Program-made: the position numbers and the translations under genes
Shown here: positions 5,945 to 6,738 of the stretch, in pieces
Numbering within the stretch: position 1 is the stretch's first letter
Layout: the number at the start of each line of letters is the position of its first letter
The notes under the pieces: model-generated
The model's database searches: none
Told to the model about the DNA's origin: nothing
What the model saw: the letters and a program-made list of their open reading frames with translations, nothing else
Origin: Alphaproteobacteria bacterium
GTDB lineage: Bacteria; Pseudomonadota; Alphaproteobacteria; Sphingomonadales; Sphingomonadaceae
Direction: 5' to 3'
Assembly (NCBI GenBank): GCA_005882415.1
Contig: VBAE01000059.1
Coordinates: 12,530 to 19,267, forward strand
DNA length: 6,738 nt

Positions 5945-6583
5945 ATGCCAGGTTTCAACAGGCTGCTGGACGGCTATCGCCGCTTTAGAAGCACCGGCTG
6001 GGCACGGGAGCGCGCTCGCTGGTCCGAGCTCGCCGAGGGGCAGAGCCCCGAGGTGATGGTCATCGCCTGCTCCGACAGCAGGGTCGACCCCGCCACCATC
6101 TTCGACGCCGACCCGGGCGAGATGTTCGTGGTGCGGAACGTCGCCGCCCTCGTTCCGCCCTATCAGCCGGACAGCAATTACCACGGAGTCTCGGCCGCGC
6201 TCGAATTCGCGGTGACCCAGATCAACGTCCGCGAGATCGTGGTGATGGGCCACGGCTTCTGCGGCGGCTGCGCGGCTGCCCTGACCCGCCAGTTCGACGA
6301 CGCAAGGAGCGGCGAAGGCCATTTCATCGCCCATTGGATCGACATGCTCGACGACGCGCGCGATTTCGTCCTTGGGCATCATTCGGGCGAGCTCGACCGC
6401 TCGGCCTTCCAGGCGATGGAGCTGGCCGGCGTGCAGGTATCGCTCCGCAACCTCAGAACCTTCCCCTGGGTCGCCGAGCGCGAGCAGGCGGGGACGCTGG
6501 CCCTGCGCGGCGCCTTCTTCTCGATCGCCGACGGAATCCTCCACCTCCTCGACGAGGAGCGGGGCCGCTTCTCCCCCGCCTGA
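5945..6583 (+). CDS. Beta-class carbonic anhydrase
   Basis: The 212-residue protein should interconvert CO2 and bicarbonate in the cytoplasm, supplying bicarbonate to carboxylases. Zinc ligands are Cys42 in ACSDSRVDP (41-49), His103 and Cys106 in MGHGFCGG (101-108). The Asp44-Arg46 dyad, which controls access of water to zinc in this class, is present. RNVAALVPPY (64-73) and HGVSAALEFAV (80-90) are also typical of the family. There is no signal peptide. Length is normal. The ATG at 5945 begins the conserved PGFNRLLDGYRRFR N-terminus; the ribosome binding site is weak. The stop lies only two bases from the stop of the convergent permease gene, leaving no room for a separate terminator between them. 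The family is certain; the substrate-level role in this organism is inferred. Confidence 0.95.
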   Translation: MPGFNRLLDGYRRFRSTGWARERARWSELAEGQSPEVMVIACSDSRVDPATIFDADPGEMFVVRNVAALVPPYQPDSNYHGVSAALEFAVTQINVREIVVMGHGFCGGCAAALTRQFDDARSGEGHFIAHWIDMLDDARDFVLGHHSGELDRSAFQAMELAGVQVSLRNLRTFPWVAEREQAGTLALRGAFFSIADGILHLLDEERGRFSPA

Positions 6584-6585
6584 GC

Positions 6586-6738
6586 CTAGCCGGTGGTGGC
6601 GACGCTCCGCCGCGCGCCGTAGAGGAAGTAAATCCCAAGCCCCACGATCTGAGCGATCAGGAAGTAGAGCTGGGTCGTGCTCGGCAGGCTGTAGAAGAGG
6701 TAGAGGCAGCCGAGAATCCCGAAAATCCCGACCAGCCA
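6586..6738 (-). CDS. C-terminus of a membrane transporter, probably APC-family amino-acid permease (partial)
   Basis: Fifty C-terminal residues are visible, starting WLVGIFGILG at the right edge and ending at TAG (6588-6586). They form two hydrophobic segments, about residues 1-18 and 23-41, separated by a short LPSTTQ turn and followed by a small basic tail (GARRSVATTG). The arrangement of a final helix pair with CLYLFYSLP and IYFLYGARRS resembles the end of YfnA/CAT-type cationic amino-acid transporters of the APC superfamily. Substrate cannot be judged from this fragment. The gene is convergent with the carbonic anhydrase. Confidence 0.6.
   Translation of the reverse strand, partial: WLVGIFGILGCLYLFYSLPSTTQLYFLIAQIVGLGIYFLYGARRSVATTG

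Noticed and set aside
4930..5988. A 352-codon open frame on the plus strand opposite lipA
   Set aside because: It lies antisense to a full-length LipA with every catalytic cysteine. Its arginine/aspartate/glycine-rich composition is typical of antisense frames in GC-rich DNA.

Overview
The window is chromosomal DNA from a GC-rich alphaproteobacterium, most likely a member of the Sphingomonadales. The evidence is a fused ispDF gene, the conserved neighbourhood dusB / ispDF / pncC / ratA / lipA, an ntrY-type sensor kinase, and a G-rich double-hairpin intergenic repeat of a kind I associate with sphingomonads. Genus-level placement is inference. Almost everything visible is housekeeping. I found no phage, transposase, CRISPR array, tRNA or rRNA.

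Layout, left to right. (1) 1-937 (-): N-terminal part of the nitrogen-responsive sensor kinase NtrY, running off the left edge. (2) 1041-2039 (-): dusB, tRNA-dihydrouridine synthase, upstream of ntrY on the same strand. The ntrB and ntrC genes that often lie between dusB and ntrY in alphaproteobacteria are absent. (3) 2105-4394 (+): a tightly coupled run of ispDF (isoprenoid precursor synthesis), a secreted four-cysteine protein of unknown function, and pncC (nicotinamide-nucleotide amidase), joined by two ATGA stop/start overlaps. (4) 4396-4558: two inverted copies of a double-hairpin repeat in the convergent junction. (5) 4484-4941 (-): a ratA/coq10-family START-domain gene that appears broken near its 5' end and carries a repeat-encoded tail. 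(6) 4951-5877 (-): lipA, lipoyl synthase, immediately upstream of ratA. (7) 5945-6583 (+): a beta-class carbonic anhydrase, divergent from lipA. (8) 6586-6738 (-): C-terminus of a membrane protein, probably an APC-family amino-acid permease, running off the right edge.

The genes serve separate core functions: tRNA modification (DusB), nitrogen/redox sensing (NtrY), MEP-pathway isoprenoid synthesis (IspDF), NAD-intermediate recycling (PncC), lipoate synthesis (LipA) and bicarbonate supply (carbonic anhydrase). The points that depart from a textbook alphaproteobacterial block are the disrupted ratA, the repeat pair that overlaps its 3' end, the missing ntrBC, and the unknown secreted gene inside the ispDF-pncC run. 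I see no convincing new multi-gene system.
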